From positions 124,001 through 188,000 of the IMG/VR virus record IMGVR_UViG_3300046167_000825: a stretch of DNA of 64,000 nt; one strand, 5' to 3'. This DNA comes from a virus. Position numbers and translations under genes: made by a program. Within the stretch, counting starts at the first letter, position 1; every line of letters starts with the position of its first letter. Under the pieces are notes generated by a model that saw only the letters and a program-made list of their open reading frames with translations, made no database searches and was not told the origin of the DNA. This document shows positions 28,033 through 34,990 of the stretch, piece by piece.

Positions 28033-28061
28033 AGTTGTCTCCTTGATTGTTGATTACACCC

Positions 28062-28095
28062 CTTATACGGGTCTTCCCTAGAGATACAACCGCAG
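28062..28095 (-). promoter_or_regulatory. Class A promoter
   Basis: On the - strand: TGCGG upstream, -35 TTGTAT (28089-28084), 16 bp, CCCG, -10 TATAAG (28067-28062). It is back-to-back with the + strand class A promoter at 28124, giving a divergent pair. Confidence 0.85.
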
Positions 28096-28123
28096 TGTGA
28101 TTCTATAAAGAGGGTGATTCTAT

Positions 28124-28159
28124 GAGTGCGGTTGCGTTTTTTGAATAGTTCCGTATATA
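28124..28159 (+). promoter_or_regulatory. Class A promoter
   Basis: GAGTGCGG, -35 TTGCGT (28132-28137), 16 bp ending TTCCG, -10 TATATA (28154-28159). The leader then contains CAATCAACAATCAACC before the ribosome binding site of the gene at 28196. Confidence 0.88.
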
Positions 28160-28195
28160 GATTGCAATCAACAATCAACCATTAAGGAGTCCATC

Positions 28196-28720
28196 ATGGC
28201 TACATTGCACAATCATTCTTCTACTTGCTCTCACACTGGAGGTCGTATGACCACAAATAACTCAGCACCACATCTTAATGTGGCATCCCTCAAGGGTATG
28301 TCTGTCAGCCAATTCTTTGGTATCCGAAAGGGTATGACCCTCACAACTTGTTGTGTGTGTTCAAAGCCCCTCGAAGATGCCCAATCAGTAACGGATGGTG
28401 TCGGCCCTATCTGCTCTCGCAAATATGGCTATCACACTCATGTTCCTACTCAAGAGGCTATCCAAGCAGCACTCGGTCACCTTGCTCTTCTGCCTATCGC
28501 GGCAGAGTTGGATGTGATGAACTACCTTCTGGCTAACAAGGGTGATGAACGAAAGTTCGCAAACATCCTTGTGGCGTACTGCTCTCACCTCACCTCAATC
28601 GGGAAGGATGCCGATGTGTTCATGTACACGGGTGCTATCAAGGCACTTGGTTTGGACAAATTGGCAGAGCAGTTGAGAATATCCCGTTGTGATATTCGGC
28701 ATCGTATCCAATACCGATGA
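28196..28720 (+). CDS. Zinc-binding phage protein (CxxC...GxGPxC type)
   Basis: 174 aa; ATG at 28196 behind AAGGAG. Near residues 52-75 it has CCVCSKPLEDAQSV, DGVGPICSRKYG. This is the four-cysteine pattern C-x-x-C-x-x-L-x-x-x-x-S, GxGPxC of DUF6011-like zinc modules found in many phage proteins. The C-terminal part is helical. The stop overlaps the next start (ATGA). It lies directly behind a class A promoter. The role is unknown; binding to nucleic acid or a protein partner is plausible. Confidence 0.7.
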   Translation: MATLHNHSSTCSHTGGRMTTNNSAPHLNVASLKGMSVSQFFGIRKGMTLTTCCVCSKPLEDAQSVTDGVGPICSRKYGYHTHVPTQEAIQAALGHLALLPIAAELDVMNYLLANKGDERKFANILVAYCSHLTSIGKDADVFMYTGAIKALGLDKLAEQLRISRCDIRHRIQYR

Positions 28721-29346
28721 CGGTACACGATTCGGGCAACCCAATCGCTGGTCAGTTCGTGGTCAAGTTCACTCCAACCACCAGTTCAGTGAACTTCTGG
28801 AAGTTGGGTCGTTATTACGGCTTTGTTTCCAGCAAGTCTTTACTGAAAGGTATTGGCACTGGGAATCGTTACTTGGTGGATGCCAAGAACTTGGAGTTGC
28901 TCTTGTGGGCGATTGCTGGGACGGGTCACGGTGGAACTGCTCGTGTTTATAACTGTGGCACTATTCTGACATTGCCCGTTCAATCGGCTCTGCCAGTTCC
29001 TTCGGCTGTTGCTGCTTACAAGGCACGGTTCGCTCGCCCTAGTCGTCAAGTTTCGACCACCCCAACCCCTTCTTCGATTGGTTTGAAGATCACAAAGAAG
29101 AACGGAAAGAACGGGGCGTTCTTCACTGTGTCTCTCCCACCCTTTTGGAACATGGGGTTCTGGAAGCCTAACAAGGCTGATCAGAGAGCCTTTTGGGATG
29201 TCATGAAGAACGATTTCAAGGCATCGTGTCGCCCGTTCTGGAATGCTCAGTATAAGAACTGGGTAGTCAAGGGATCGAATGAACAAGCGATGGTGGATGC
29301 TTTAACTCGGCATCTTGGCTACACCCGTCAGCAACTCGGACTGTAA
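28717..29346 (+). CDS. Unknown protein with basic C-terminal domain (209 aa)
   Basis: The start codon overlaps the stop of the zinc protein (ATGA) with no separate binding site, so it depends on coupled translation. Two parts are visible: an N-terminal domain with FWKLGRYYGFVSS, and a C-terminal part with Trp-rich segments (FWNMGFWKP, FWNAQYKNWVVKG). A low-complexity Pro/Thr/Ser linker joins them. No family recognised. Genes paired this tightly usually act together. Confidence 0.65.
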   Translation: MTVHDSGNPIAGQFVVKFTPTTSSVNFWKLGRYYGFVSSKSLLKGIGTGNRYLVDAKNLELLLWAIAGTGHGGTARVYNCGTILTLPVQSALPVPSAVAAYKARFARPSRQVSTTPTPSSIGLKITKKNGKNGAFFTVSLPPFWNMGFWKPNKADQRAFWDVMKNDFKASCRPFWNAQYKNWVVKGSNEQAMVDALTRHLGYTRQQLGL

Positions 29347-29360
29347 GGGTCTAGGTTGTT

Positions 29361-29390
29361 CCCCCCTCGTCTTTGACGGGGGTTTTTTTT
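29361..29390 (+). terminator. Rho-independent terminator
   Basis: A CCCC-CGTC arm pairs with GACG-GGGG with one bulge, followed by eight T. It ends the 28196-29346 unit. Confidence 0.85.
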
Positions 29391-29406
29391 ATCTTATGGA
29401 GGTCTT

Positions 29407-29628
29407 ATGACTTATGTATTTATTGTGTCTCGTGGCGAACGAGGCGAAGGTTCTTCTGTCGTTGGTGTTTACTCTGACGAGGCGGAGGCGACTGAAGTGG
29501 CTCTTTCCCAACAAGACTGTGAGGAATGGAGGCTAGAACCAAAACTCTTCGAGCATGGTGGCAATAAAGTCACCGTCTGGGGGAATGGATACGAATATGT
29601 GAAAGTAGTCAGACATCAAGTCCAATAG
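29407..29628 (+). CDS. Small acidic protein (73 aa), unknown
   Basis: Starts at ATG 29407 behind GGAGG, directly after a strong terminator, so a promoter must lie in or overlap the terminator, or read-through occurs. The sequence (YVFIVSRGERGEGSSVVGVYSD, EEWRLEP) looks like a compact beta/alpha domain. No family recognised. Confidence 0.6.
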   Translation: MTYVFIVSRGERGEGSSVVGVYSDEAEATEVALSQQDCEEWRLEPKLFEHGGNKVTVWGNGYEYVKVVRHQVQ

Positions 29629-29679
29629 GGCTTGCCGTCTGGCTCTTTTGCTGGGAGCACCTTAGATTCTTGATTGCAA

Positions 29680-29707
29680 TTGAATCGCCATTCTTTACCC
29701 GTAGACA
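29680..29707 (+). promoter_or_regulatory. Weak class A-like promoter
   Basis: TTGAAT (29680-29685), 16 bp ending CCCG, then TAGACA (29702-29707). Spacing and CCG match class A, but the upstream GCGG is missing and the -10 is poor. It precedes the P-loop kinase gene. Confidence 0.35.
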
Positions 29708-29734
29708 AATAACAATCGAACTAGGAGAAACAAC

Positions 29735-30199
29735 ATGTCTAAACTTATCATTCTTAGAGGCTTACCCTCTGCTGGAAAATCAACTCTCGCTCGGACTCTC
29801 GTTCCAGAAGGGAGGGATATCGCAACGGATGATTTCTTCCACACGAACTTCGATAGGAGTACCCCTTATGTCTTTGATTTCGAGAAGATTCGGAGTGGTG
29901 CAGCACACGGCTGGGCTGAAGGGAAAGTTCGGGAACTCTTGTCAGATGGAACTGGTCTTCCAGTTTGTTTGGCTAACACCAACTCAATGCGGTGGGAGTT
30001 CGAGGCGTACATCCAAATCTGTACGGAACTAGAAATCCCCTTCGAGGTCATTGATTTATATGACGGAGGCTTGAGCGACTCCGAACTACACGCTCGGAAT
30101 ACTCACGAAGTCCCCCTTGAGGTCTGGCAGCGGATGAGAGATCGCTGGGAACACGACTGGGAAAATGCCGACAGCCGACAGCCTTGGCTTAGGGGTTGA
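29735..30199 (+). CDS. P-loop kinase (AAA_33 / polynucleotide kinase-like)
   Basis: 154 aa, with AGGAG upstream. A Walker A motif GLPSAGKST (residues 9-17) directly follows a beta strand, as in small ATP-dependent kinases of the AAA_33, zeta-toxin or polynucleotide-5'-kinase type. TDDFF (about 31-35) is the expected acidic site after the P-loop; ANTNSMRWEFEAY (about 81-93) and an Arg-rich C-terminus fit the lid region. It probably phosphorylates a nucleic acid end or small metabolite. Substrate unknown. No partner ligase is in the window. Confidence 0.75.
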   Translation: MSKLIILRGLPSAGKSTLARTLVPEGRDIATDDFFHTNFDRSTPYVFDFEKIRSGAAHGWAEGKVRELLSDGTGLPVCLANTNSMRWEFEAYIQICTELEIPFEVIDLYDGGLSDSELHARNTHEVPLEVWQRMRDRWEHDWENADSRQPWLRG

Positions 30200-30220
30200 A
30201 CAAAAAAGAGGTCAGTGCAA

Positions 30221-30248
30221 TTGACTCAACACTTCTTTTCCGTATAAC
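30221..30248 (+). promoter_or_regulatory. Class A-like promoter with TTGACT -35
   Basis: TTGACT (30221-30226), 16 bp ending TTCCG, TATAAC (30243-30248), then the leader TTTCAATCAAC. This variant lacks the upstream GCGG but keeps the 16-bp spacing, the CCG and the CAATCAA leader. It precedes the gene at 30273. Confidence 0.7.
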
Positions 30249-30272
30249 ATTTTCAATCAACTAGGAGAAATC

Positions 30273-30605
30273 ATGGATTTCAAAACTTTCACGGAGGGCT
30301 TCAATGTCACTCCCCCCAACACAATCAACATCGGCTCAAAGCCAGTCGAAGTTCTCACTTATATAAAGTCGAAAGGTACTTTGGCATTGGATATCGACTT
30401 CATTGACGATTACATTTTAACTCACACACCACCCCACCCAGACGAATGGGAAGTGGATGAGGATTGTGTTGGAGAAATCGAAGACTTCCGAAACCTCGCT
30501 GAGAAAGATCAAGAGGTTGAGGATGCTCGTTGGGAGGCAGCCGTCAACAACCCCGACCACCCAGATCACAAAGCCGAGTGGGAAAAGTTAAATGCAAAGA
30601 AATAG
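30273..30605 (+). CDS. Small acidic protein (110 aa), unknown
   Basis: Starts at ATG 30273 behind AGGAG. Strongly acidic (DDYILTHTPPHPDEWEVDED, EDFRNLAEKDQEVED), which is a feature of DNA-mimic and anti-host proteins but is not specific. It is a single-gene unit with its own promoter and terminator, as often seen for phage host-takeover genes. No family recognised. Confidence 0.65.
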   Translation: MDFKTFTEGFNVTPPNTINIGSKPVEVLTYIKSKGTLALDIDFIDDYILTHTPPHPDEWEVDEDCVGEIEDFRNLAEKDQEVEDARWEAAVNNPDHPDHKAEWEKLNAKK

Positions 30606-30624
30606 TCACGAGTCGTGACACCCC

Positions 30625-30664
30625 TCTCGGAGTTCAGCAGTCGCATTGACTCCGAGATTTTTTG
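30625..30664 (+). terminator. Rho-independent terminator
   Basis: TCTCGGAGT and ACTCCGAGA pair perfectly across a 15-base loop, followed by TTTTTT. It ends the acidic-protein gene. Confidence 0.85.
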
Positions 30665-30745
30665 TTTCATCGGGTTTAGAATCCAACGGTGAGGCAATCC
30701 TTAATCCCAGTTGGTCTGTCGGGAAGGTAATGTGGCAACAGACTG

Positions 30746-30774
30746 GGGCTTCGTTCATAGCGAAGCCCTCTTTT
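30746..30774 (+). terminator. Terminator-like hairpin before gene 30826
   Basis: GGGCTTCG and CGAAGCCC form an 8-bp stem with a 7-base loop, then CTCTTTTCC. It lies 52 bases upstream of the next ATG, so it may act as an attenuator or as the end of an unseen short transcript from about 30.67-30.74 kb. Confidence 0.7.
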
Positions 30775-30825
30775 CCCTAGAACCTCTATACAGATTCTTT
30801 AATATAAACCCACAAGGAGAACGAC

Positions 30826-31257
30826 ATGTCCAGACCAAGTTTAGGTTACAGCAATTATTACTGGATTCGACAAGACCAGAAGAAAGCAGAAGCGAAAGCC
30901 AGCGAACTAGAACTACAAGATGACAACACATCTAATGGCCCAGCAGCCTCTGCTGCCGCTAATCCTAACAATCCTCCTACCCTAGAGGAAAAAACCAAAG
31001 ATTCTTGGAAGTCCCAGCATGATTCTCTGGTTGTTAACCCACAAAATAGACTGGAATCGAGCGAACTAGCCGCAGCACAACATGATTCCCCAGAATCGCT
31101 GGTTGAATCACCCCCAGACACTCAAGAATCTTACAGTTCTCTCCCAGAGTCCCTCGAAACTCCAGTGATTCCCGTCCCTCCAGAAGTGATGCCTCCGAGT
31201 TTCCCTCTAGTGAATCAAATCACATCGTGGAAACCCCAAACAGATTCCGAAAAGTGA
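30826..31257 (+). CDS. Low-complexity Ser/Pro/Glu-rich protein (143 aa)
   Basis: ATG 30826 behind AAGGAG. After a short Arg/Tyr-rich start, the rest is low complexity, made of Ser, Pro, Glu and Asn (ESLVESPPDTQESYSSLPES). Such composition suggests a disordered protein. The DNA coding for the second half is unusually dense in GANTC sites (see the separate entry), so some of the amino-acid bias may be a by-product of selection on the DNA. It lies 25 bases upstream of the sigma gene. Confidence 0.6.
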   Translation: MSRPSLGYSNYYWIRQDQKKAEAKASELELQDDNTSNGPAASAAANPNNPPTLEEKTKDSWKSQHDSLVVNPQNRLESSELAAAQHDSPESLVESPPDTQESYSSLPESLETPVIPVPPEVMPPSFPLVNQITSWKPQTDSEK

Positions 31258-31260
31258 ATC
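31000..31260. other. Dense cluster of GANTC sites upstream of the sigma gene
   Basis: Twelve GANTC pentamers lie in 261 bp: 31000, 31021, 31054, 31084, 31093, 31105, 31126, 31147, 31167, 31212, 31243 and 31256. Two more follow at 31330 and 31341. About one is expected by chance. GANTC is the recognition site of CcrM-type methyltransferases and of HinfI. Confidence 0.8.
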
Positions 31261-31271
31261 AAAGTCTGTGG

Positions 31272-31277
31272 TATAAT
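31272..31277 (+). promoter_or_regulatory. Consensus extended -10 promoter of the sigma gene
   Basis: TGGTATAAT is a perfect extended -10 (TG-n-TATAAT). It ends five bases before the ATG at 31283, so a transcript would begin at or inside the start codon. It is unlike both phage promoter classes and looks like a host sigma-70 site. Confidence 0.6.
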
Positions 31278-31282
31278 GTCTT

Positions 31283-31906
31283 ATGAAAAATGAAATAGAA
31301 ATGTTCCAGCAAGCCCAAGCGAACCCCGTGATTCGTGAGCGATTCCTAATGAAGAAGCAAAAACTCGTGAAGACGATTTGTTTCCGATATTGTGGGCGTG
31401 CTGATGAAGACCTCCTCCAAGAAGGGAACATTGGGCTGATGATTGCCTTCGATAAGTATGATCCAGAAATCGGGAAGTTTGATACTTACGCTCGGCAATG
31501 GATATTCGCTTACATGCAGCAGTTCAACTGGAAGAAGCCCGTAGTTCGTATGGGGAAACGAATCCGAAATAAGAGATTACAGACTGGAGGGGAAACCCGC
31601 CTCCCGATTATTTCGCTGACTTACAGTGAGGAAGGAGTCAACATCGAGATTCCCTCTGGGGATTTACACATCTTAGATGTGTTGCAGCAGCGGGAAGCCT
31701 CCCAGTTACTTCAAGAATCTTTGAAGAACATCAAGAAAGACCGCACGAGAGAAATGATTGTTGCCTATTATGGTCTGGGGGAAGAAGACAATGTCAACAT
31801 GAATGTCCTTTCCGAGAGATACTCCGTATCGAAGCAACGCTGCCAGCAAATCATCTCGGAAGAAATCAAAAAGATGGCGAAAGAGAACCCCCAACTAGAT
31901 TCTTGA
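31283..31906 (+). CDS. Sigma-70 family RNA polymerase sigma factor
   Basis: 207 aa. Region 2 is clear: DLLQEGNIGL (43-52), FDKYDP (56-61), F-x-x-YA-x-x-W-I (66-74). Region 4 carries a helix-turn-helix, LSERYSVSKQRCQQII (about 176-191). Region 1 is absent and region 3 is short, as in alternative or phage sigma factors. It would redirect host RNA polymerase to phage promoters, so it is the natural candidate to read class A or class B sites. No binding site precedes ATG 31283. Either the message is leaderless, or ATG 31301 is used, which also lacks a site. Confidence 0.85.
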   Translation: MKNEIEMFQQAQANPVIRERFLMKKQKLVKTICFRYCGRADEDLLQEGNIGLMIAFDKYDPEIGKFDTYARQWIFAYMQQFNWKKPVVRMGKRIRNKRLQTGGETRLPIISLTYSEEGVNIEIPSGDLHILDVLQQREASQLLQESLKNIKKDRTREMIVAYYGLGEEDNVNMNVLSERYSVSKQRCQQIISEEIKKMAKENPQLDS

Positions 31907-31918
31907 TTGTTCGAGGCA

Positions 31919-31960
31919 AAAAAAAAGAACCCCGCCAGACCGAATTGTCTGACGGGGTTC
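31919..31960 (-). terminator. Strong rho-independent terminator (- strand)
   Basis: GAACCCCG-x-CAGAC and its complement form a stem of about 13 bp with one mismatch. On the - strand it is followed by nine T. It ends transcription coming from 32772 and may partly stop the sigma gene transcript on the other strand. Confidence 0.85.
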
Positions 31961-32187
31961 TTAGCAATCAATCATCATTAGGAGTAATGATTCGTTAAAA
32001 GGGGTAGGTCTTTATTTATACTCGCATCTACATTCGAGTTGAAAGGGAGCGACTGATTCTGTTTCGGACTTCAAATAGGTGTCCACTGACGATGAGAGTT
32101 AACCTCTCGTGATAGGATGTTTTCGCTAGAGGCAAGCCTCCCTACTCAATCGCATCACCAGTCGCAAATCGCCAAGACCTTAACAGA
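31919..32187 (-). ncRNA. Structured-RNA-like segment ending in a strong terminator
   Basis: No gene fits here. On the - strand, after the gene ending at 32188, successive small hairpins occur: GAGGC-GCCTC (32129-32140), ACGAGAG-CTCTCxxCGT (32089-32110), GGAC-GTCC (32066-32084), CTCG-CGAG (32021-32038) and ATCATTA-TAATGAT (31974-31991). A strong terminator follows. It may be an independent small RNA or a long structured 3' end. No known RNA family is recognised. Confidence 0.35.
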
Positions 32188-32772
32188 CTATACCGCTGTG
32201 ATTGACCAATCGCCTCCAGCAGCGAGTCGATATTGAACCCATTGACCAACGGGAATCAACTTGCGAGCCACTTTCTTTGCTTCAGTGAAAGCATTACGAG
32301 GCTTGCTCTTTGGTACAGAACCATTGGCATCCTCTTCAAGTACTTCGTATTCTCTACGGACACCAGAGAGATGGATGTCACCCACTTTGGCATCGTCAGA
32401 TCCGTTGTAGACCTTGACACCAGCGATGGCGTTCCCATCAACTTCGTAAGCCTCATAATGGCTCTGAGAAGTGTGTTCCCCACGCAAGGTCTTGCCGAGA
32501 CTTTCATAGACCTCAGTAATGGCGTTGCGAGCAGTTGTTTCGTCACAGTCGTGAGTTGTGCAACCAGCCATAACCTTCTCTATCATGCCGTCAGCACTGA
32601 GTGCGTTCATGCTATCCATCACGAGGGTTTCATAAGAAACACCAATCTGGATGGTGGCAGCCACTCGGTGACGACCTAACCATTTCCTATCAGATCCTCT
32701 ACCTCGTTGAGCCCCTTTGAGGGTGGTTTCGATTTTGATTTCACAGTAGGGTGTGATTTGAGCAATTTTCAT
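32188..32772 (-). CDS. Unknown protein (194 aa)
   Basis: I chose the start at 32772, four bases after GGAGG; a longer frame to 32850 would run through the promoter. The sequence is an alpha/beta mix (KIETTLKGAQRGRGSDRKWL near the start, then DSMNALSADGMIEKVMAGC). No known motif or family. It is the only gene of its unit, between a class A promoter and the hairpin-rich 3' region. Confidence 0.65.
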   Translation of the reverse strand: MKIAQITPYCEIKIETTLKGAQRGRGSDRKWLGRHRVAATIQIGVSYETLVMDSMNALSADGMIEKVMAGCTTHDCDETTARNAITEVYESLGKTLRGEHTSQSHYEAYEVDGNAIAGVKVYNGSDDAKVGDIHLSGVRREYEVLEEDANGSVPKSKPRNAFTEAKKVARKLIPVGQWVQYRLAAGGDWSITAV

Positions 32773-32812
32773 TGTGACCTCCAAGTCTAGTAGTTGATTG
32801 TTGCTTACAAGT

Positions 32813-32848
32813 ACTATACGGATCTTCCGTAAAAATGCAACCGCACTC
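32813..32848 (-). promoter_or_regulatory. Class A promoter
   Basis: On the - strand: GAGTGCGG, -35 TTGCAT (32840-32835), 16 bp ending ATCCG, -10 TATAGT (32818-32813), with a GCAACAATCAAC leader. It overlaps the last codon of the upstream gene at 32847. Confidence 0.88.
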
Positions 32849-33020
32849 ACTTCGGGAGAAATATCCGAGCCATTCTTTCTGGGATAACAACGGTGTGGTT
32901 ACAAGTGTCGCAGCACCTCCCGTCAAAGACGGGGAGGGCATTGTGACCCCAGTAAATGGGATCGATTTTCGAGGTGGGGTGGGGAGGGCGAAGTTTCGCC
33001 CCGCAGATACAACATTTCAT
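32847..33020 (-). CDS. Small zinc-ribbon phage protein (57 aa)
   Basis: I chose ATG 33020, six bases after GGAG, over the ATG at 33032. Two cysteine pairs are visible: CCICGAK near the start, then GRCCDTCN followed by VVIPERM. C-x-x-C, an intervening GHNALPV segment, RCCDxCNxxVVIPxR is a pattern seen in many small phage zinc proteins of unknown function. It probably binds one zinc. It is upstream of, and co-directional with, the 32772 gene, whose promoter overlaps its stop. Confidence 0.7.
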   Translation of the reverse strand: MKCCICGAKLRPPHPTSKIDPIYWGHNALPVFDGRCCDTCNHTVVIPERMARIFLPK

Positions 33021-33069
33021 TTTGTTCTCCATAGAATACCCCCTTCAGTATTATGGCTTGATTATTGGA

Positions 33070-33387
33070 TTATTTGTCGGGAAGGCTGTTGAGAATGGCA
33101 TCTACTTCGGTTTTGATTGCCTCGAACTGGCTGAGGAGTTTCTGTCCACTCCCTTTGATTCCGAAGTACTCTTTGCATTGTGATACCTTCCAGTTGCGGT
33201 GGGGCTTCATCTTAAACTCGACCCACCGCTTGATATCACGGTACGAACATACGAAGTTCCAGATGGCGTGAGGCATGAAGTTCCCATTGACGGGCATGCC
33301 TTCGCCCCCAATCAATTCTTGCATGAAAGGGGTGTTGATTCTCTTGTTGAGTTCGGGGTATTTGTTCAGTTCTATAACATATGACAT
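33070..33387 (-). CDS. Small basic protein (105 aa), unknown
   Basis: Starts at 33387 behind AGGAG. Rich in Lys, Arg, Trp and Asn (YRDIKRWVEFKMKPHRNWKVS near residues 50-70). No family recognised. A TTCCG-TATAAA element lies 24 bases upstream of the start without a good -35, so it may have a weak promoter or be read from 33930. Confidence 0.6.
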   Translation of the reverse strand: MSYVIELNKYPELNKRINTPFMQELIGGEGMPVNGNFMPHAIWNFVCSYRDIKRWVEFKMKPHRNWKVSQCKEYFGIKGSGQKLLSQFEAIKTEVDAILNSLPDK

Positions 33388-33443
33388 ATATTCTCCTAGT
33401 TGTTAATGTTTATACGGAAGTGTTCGCCAAAAGCGATCCCTCC

Positions 33444-33893
33444 TCAAGGTTTTTTTATTCCTCGAACTGCCACGATGTGTCCTTTCTCATTGCGAACTGG
33501 ATTATCGCTTGGAGATGTGCAAGGGACAAACACATCGACACGGTCTCGAAGATGGCTTCCAGCCATACCACTGACCAACAGCACCATGTCATCCCTCTCT
33601 GGGATATCAGAGAGGGGGCAAATCACTTCTTTGGTGACGTTGTCGATGAGGACAACTTCACCAACGGTGTCTCTGTCGAACATCTCGATCCAGTCACCGA
33701 TAGTCCCCACTGCACCACCAGAACTTGTAGATACACGGACTTGGTATCCAGAAGCCTCCAGTAACACGGTTTCACTGTCATCCCCTTTGTGTGGGAGGAT
33801 GACCGTGATTGCATGTGGTGTCAGATTTACTACCGTCACGCCATTAGCGACAGAGGTTTTGGGGAAGGCGTTGGTTGGATAAAAAGTAGTCAT
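33444..33893 (-). CDS. Conserved NLTPHAI-type protein (149 aa)
   Basis: Starts at 33893 behind AGGAG and a class A promoter. The order VVNLTPHAITVI, then GEVVLIDN, a central LVSGMAGSH, and the ending VFVPCTSPSDNPVRNEKGHIVAVR is characteristic of a conserved hypothetical protein found widely in phages and bacteria (starting xxNLTPHxI). No function has been established to my knowledge. The fold is probably a compact beta barrel. Confidence 0.75.
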   Translation of the reverse strand: MTTFYPTNAFPKTSVANGVTVVNLTPHAITVILPHKGDDSETVLLEASGYQVRVSTSSGGAVGTIGDWIEMFDRDTVGEVVLIDNVTKEVICPLSDIPERDDMVLLVSGMAGSHLRDRVDVFVPCTSPSDNPVRNEKGHIVAVRGIKKP

Positions 33894-33929
33894 GATTTAT
33901 TCTCCTTGAATATGGTTGATTGACTAATC

Positions 33930-33963
33930 CCTATACGGAACTATTAAAAAAACGCAACCACAA
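33930..33963 (-). promoter_or_regulatory. Class A promoter
   Basis: On the - strand: TGTGG upstream, -35 TTGCGT (33957-33952), 16 bp ending TTCCG, -10 TATAGG (33935-33930), then a GTCAATCAACC leader. Confidence 0.85.
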
Positions 33964-33984
33964 ACAGTCAAGAATCTATATAAT

Positions 33985-33999
33985 CCCCCCAGAGGGGGG
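33985..33999 (-). terminator. GC hairpin, probable - strand terminator
   Basis: CCCCCC-TCT-GGGGGG followed on the - strand by ATTATATAG. The T content is weak, so efficiency is uncertain. It lies after the gene ending at 34004 and before the class A promoter at 33930. Confidence 0.45.
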
Positions 34000-34003
34000 A
34001 GGC

Positions 34004-34429
34004 TTACGCTCTCGTATCCTCCCACCCCTCTGGTCTTGCCTCGATGTTCTGGACGATGCGAACTGCACGCTCGACCAGTTCCATACGACCGTCAAGGAAT
34101 TGGTTCAACAGCACCGCCCGACAGTAGGTTTCGAGACACCCTCTGCTGAGGTCACGGTGATAGAAAGAGATGTCCAGTTCGTCAACTCGCAGCACACCAG
34201 ACGAATCAACTAAGAGGTTGTGAATCATCTGGAACTCTGGGTTAGCGGGAGTGACTTCAACTGAATCACCTCCACTAGCGATGAGAGCGTACTCCACGAC
34301 AACATCGTTAATTTCGGTGACTTGTATTTCATACTTACCATCATTGATGGCATATTCGAGGGCAGACATAGCGAACTCCTTGATAGGGTTGGATGATTGA
34401 GATTGAGTGAATTGAGAGATTGTAGTCAT
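34004..34429 (-). CDS. Unknown protein (141 aa), possible paralogue of its neighbour
   Basis: I chose the start at 34429, four bases after GGAGG. The C-terminal half has NPEFQMIHNLL, then a Cys/Arg-rich helix and a final MELVERAVRIVQ. Its neighbour has HPDFQEMIDVA and VQIRQAMKLIQ at matching places, so the two may be diverged duplicates. No known family. It lacks a promoter of its own and is read with the gene at 34865. Confidence 0.6.
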   Translation of the reverse strand: MTTISQFTQSQSSNPIKEFAMSALEYAINDGKYEIQVTEINDVVVEYALIASGGDSVEVTPANPEFQMIHNLLVDSSGVLRVDELDISFYHRDLSRGCLETYCRAVLLNQFLDGRMELVERAVRIVQNIEARPEGWEDTRA

Positions 34430-34466
34430 AATGACCTCCTTATTGTTGAATATATGTGTCGATGGC

Positions 34467-34865
34467 TTAGACTGCTGCGGCTTTGGCAGCACGCTCTCGC
34501 TTCTGAATCAACTTCATGGCTTGACGGATTTGAACCATTGGCTGTTTGCAGTATGGATTTGAAAGAACACTTCTAGAGAAGATATCCAAGTTCTCCTCCG
34601 TAATCGTCTCTTCCGTGAAACGCATACCCAGAGGGGCAGACCGAGCGACATCGATCATCTCTTGAAAGTCTGGGTGACTAGTGTCAAACTCTTGAGGGTC
34701 ACCGTACTCCCCACGATTATCGTATGGGAGGATTGTAACTGACTTGGCATAACCAGTCCCATTTTCGGATTCGCCTCGCCAGTCTTTCTTAGTGTTCTCG
34801 AAGAGCACTGCCGAAGCAGTGTAGTTACGGACTCGGATTGCTTTTTGGAAATTGACATTAGACAT
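34467..34865 (-). CDS. Unknown protein (132 aa), possible paralogue of its neighbour
   Basis: Start at 34865, four bases after GAGGT. The N-terminal half is basic and beta-like (RNYTASAVLFENTKKDWRGE). The C-terminal half has HPDFQEMIDVARSAPLG, then helices ending in a Lys/Arg/Ala-rich tail. It is first in a two-gene unit behind a class A promoter at 34948. Both leaders share the sequence AGGTCATTATG at the start codon. Confidence 0.6.
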   Translation of the reverse strand: MSNVNFQKAIRVRNYTASAVLFENTKKDWRGESENGTGYAKSVTILPYDNRGEYGDPQEFDTSHPDFQEMIDVARSAPLGMRFTEETITEENLDIFSRSVLSNPYCKQPMVQIRQAMKLIQKRERAAKAAAV

Positions 34866-34947
34866 AATGACCTCTTTGAATGATGAGGATATGGGGGATA
34901 ATAGAAATATCAAGCAACCCCCCCGTATGGTTATCTACTTGATAGTA

Positions 34948-34982
34948 TATATACGGGTCTCTTAAAAAACTGCAACCGCAAC
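34948..34982 (-). promoter_or_regulatory. Class A promoter
   Basis: On the - strand: TTGCGG upstream, -35 TTGCAG (34975-34970), 16 bp ending CCCG, -10 TATATA (34953-34948). It serves the 34865-34004 unit. Confidence 0.87.
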
Positions 34983-34990
34983 CCCTCTGC

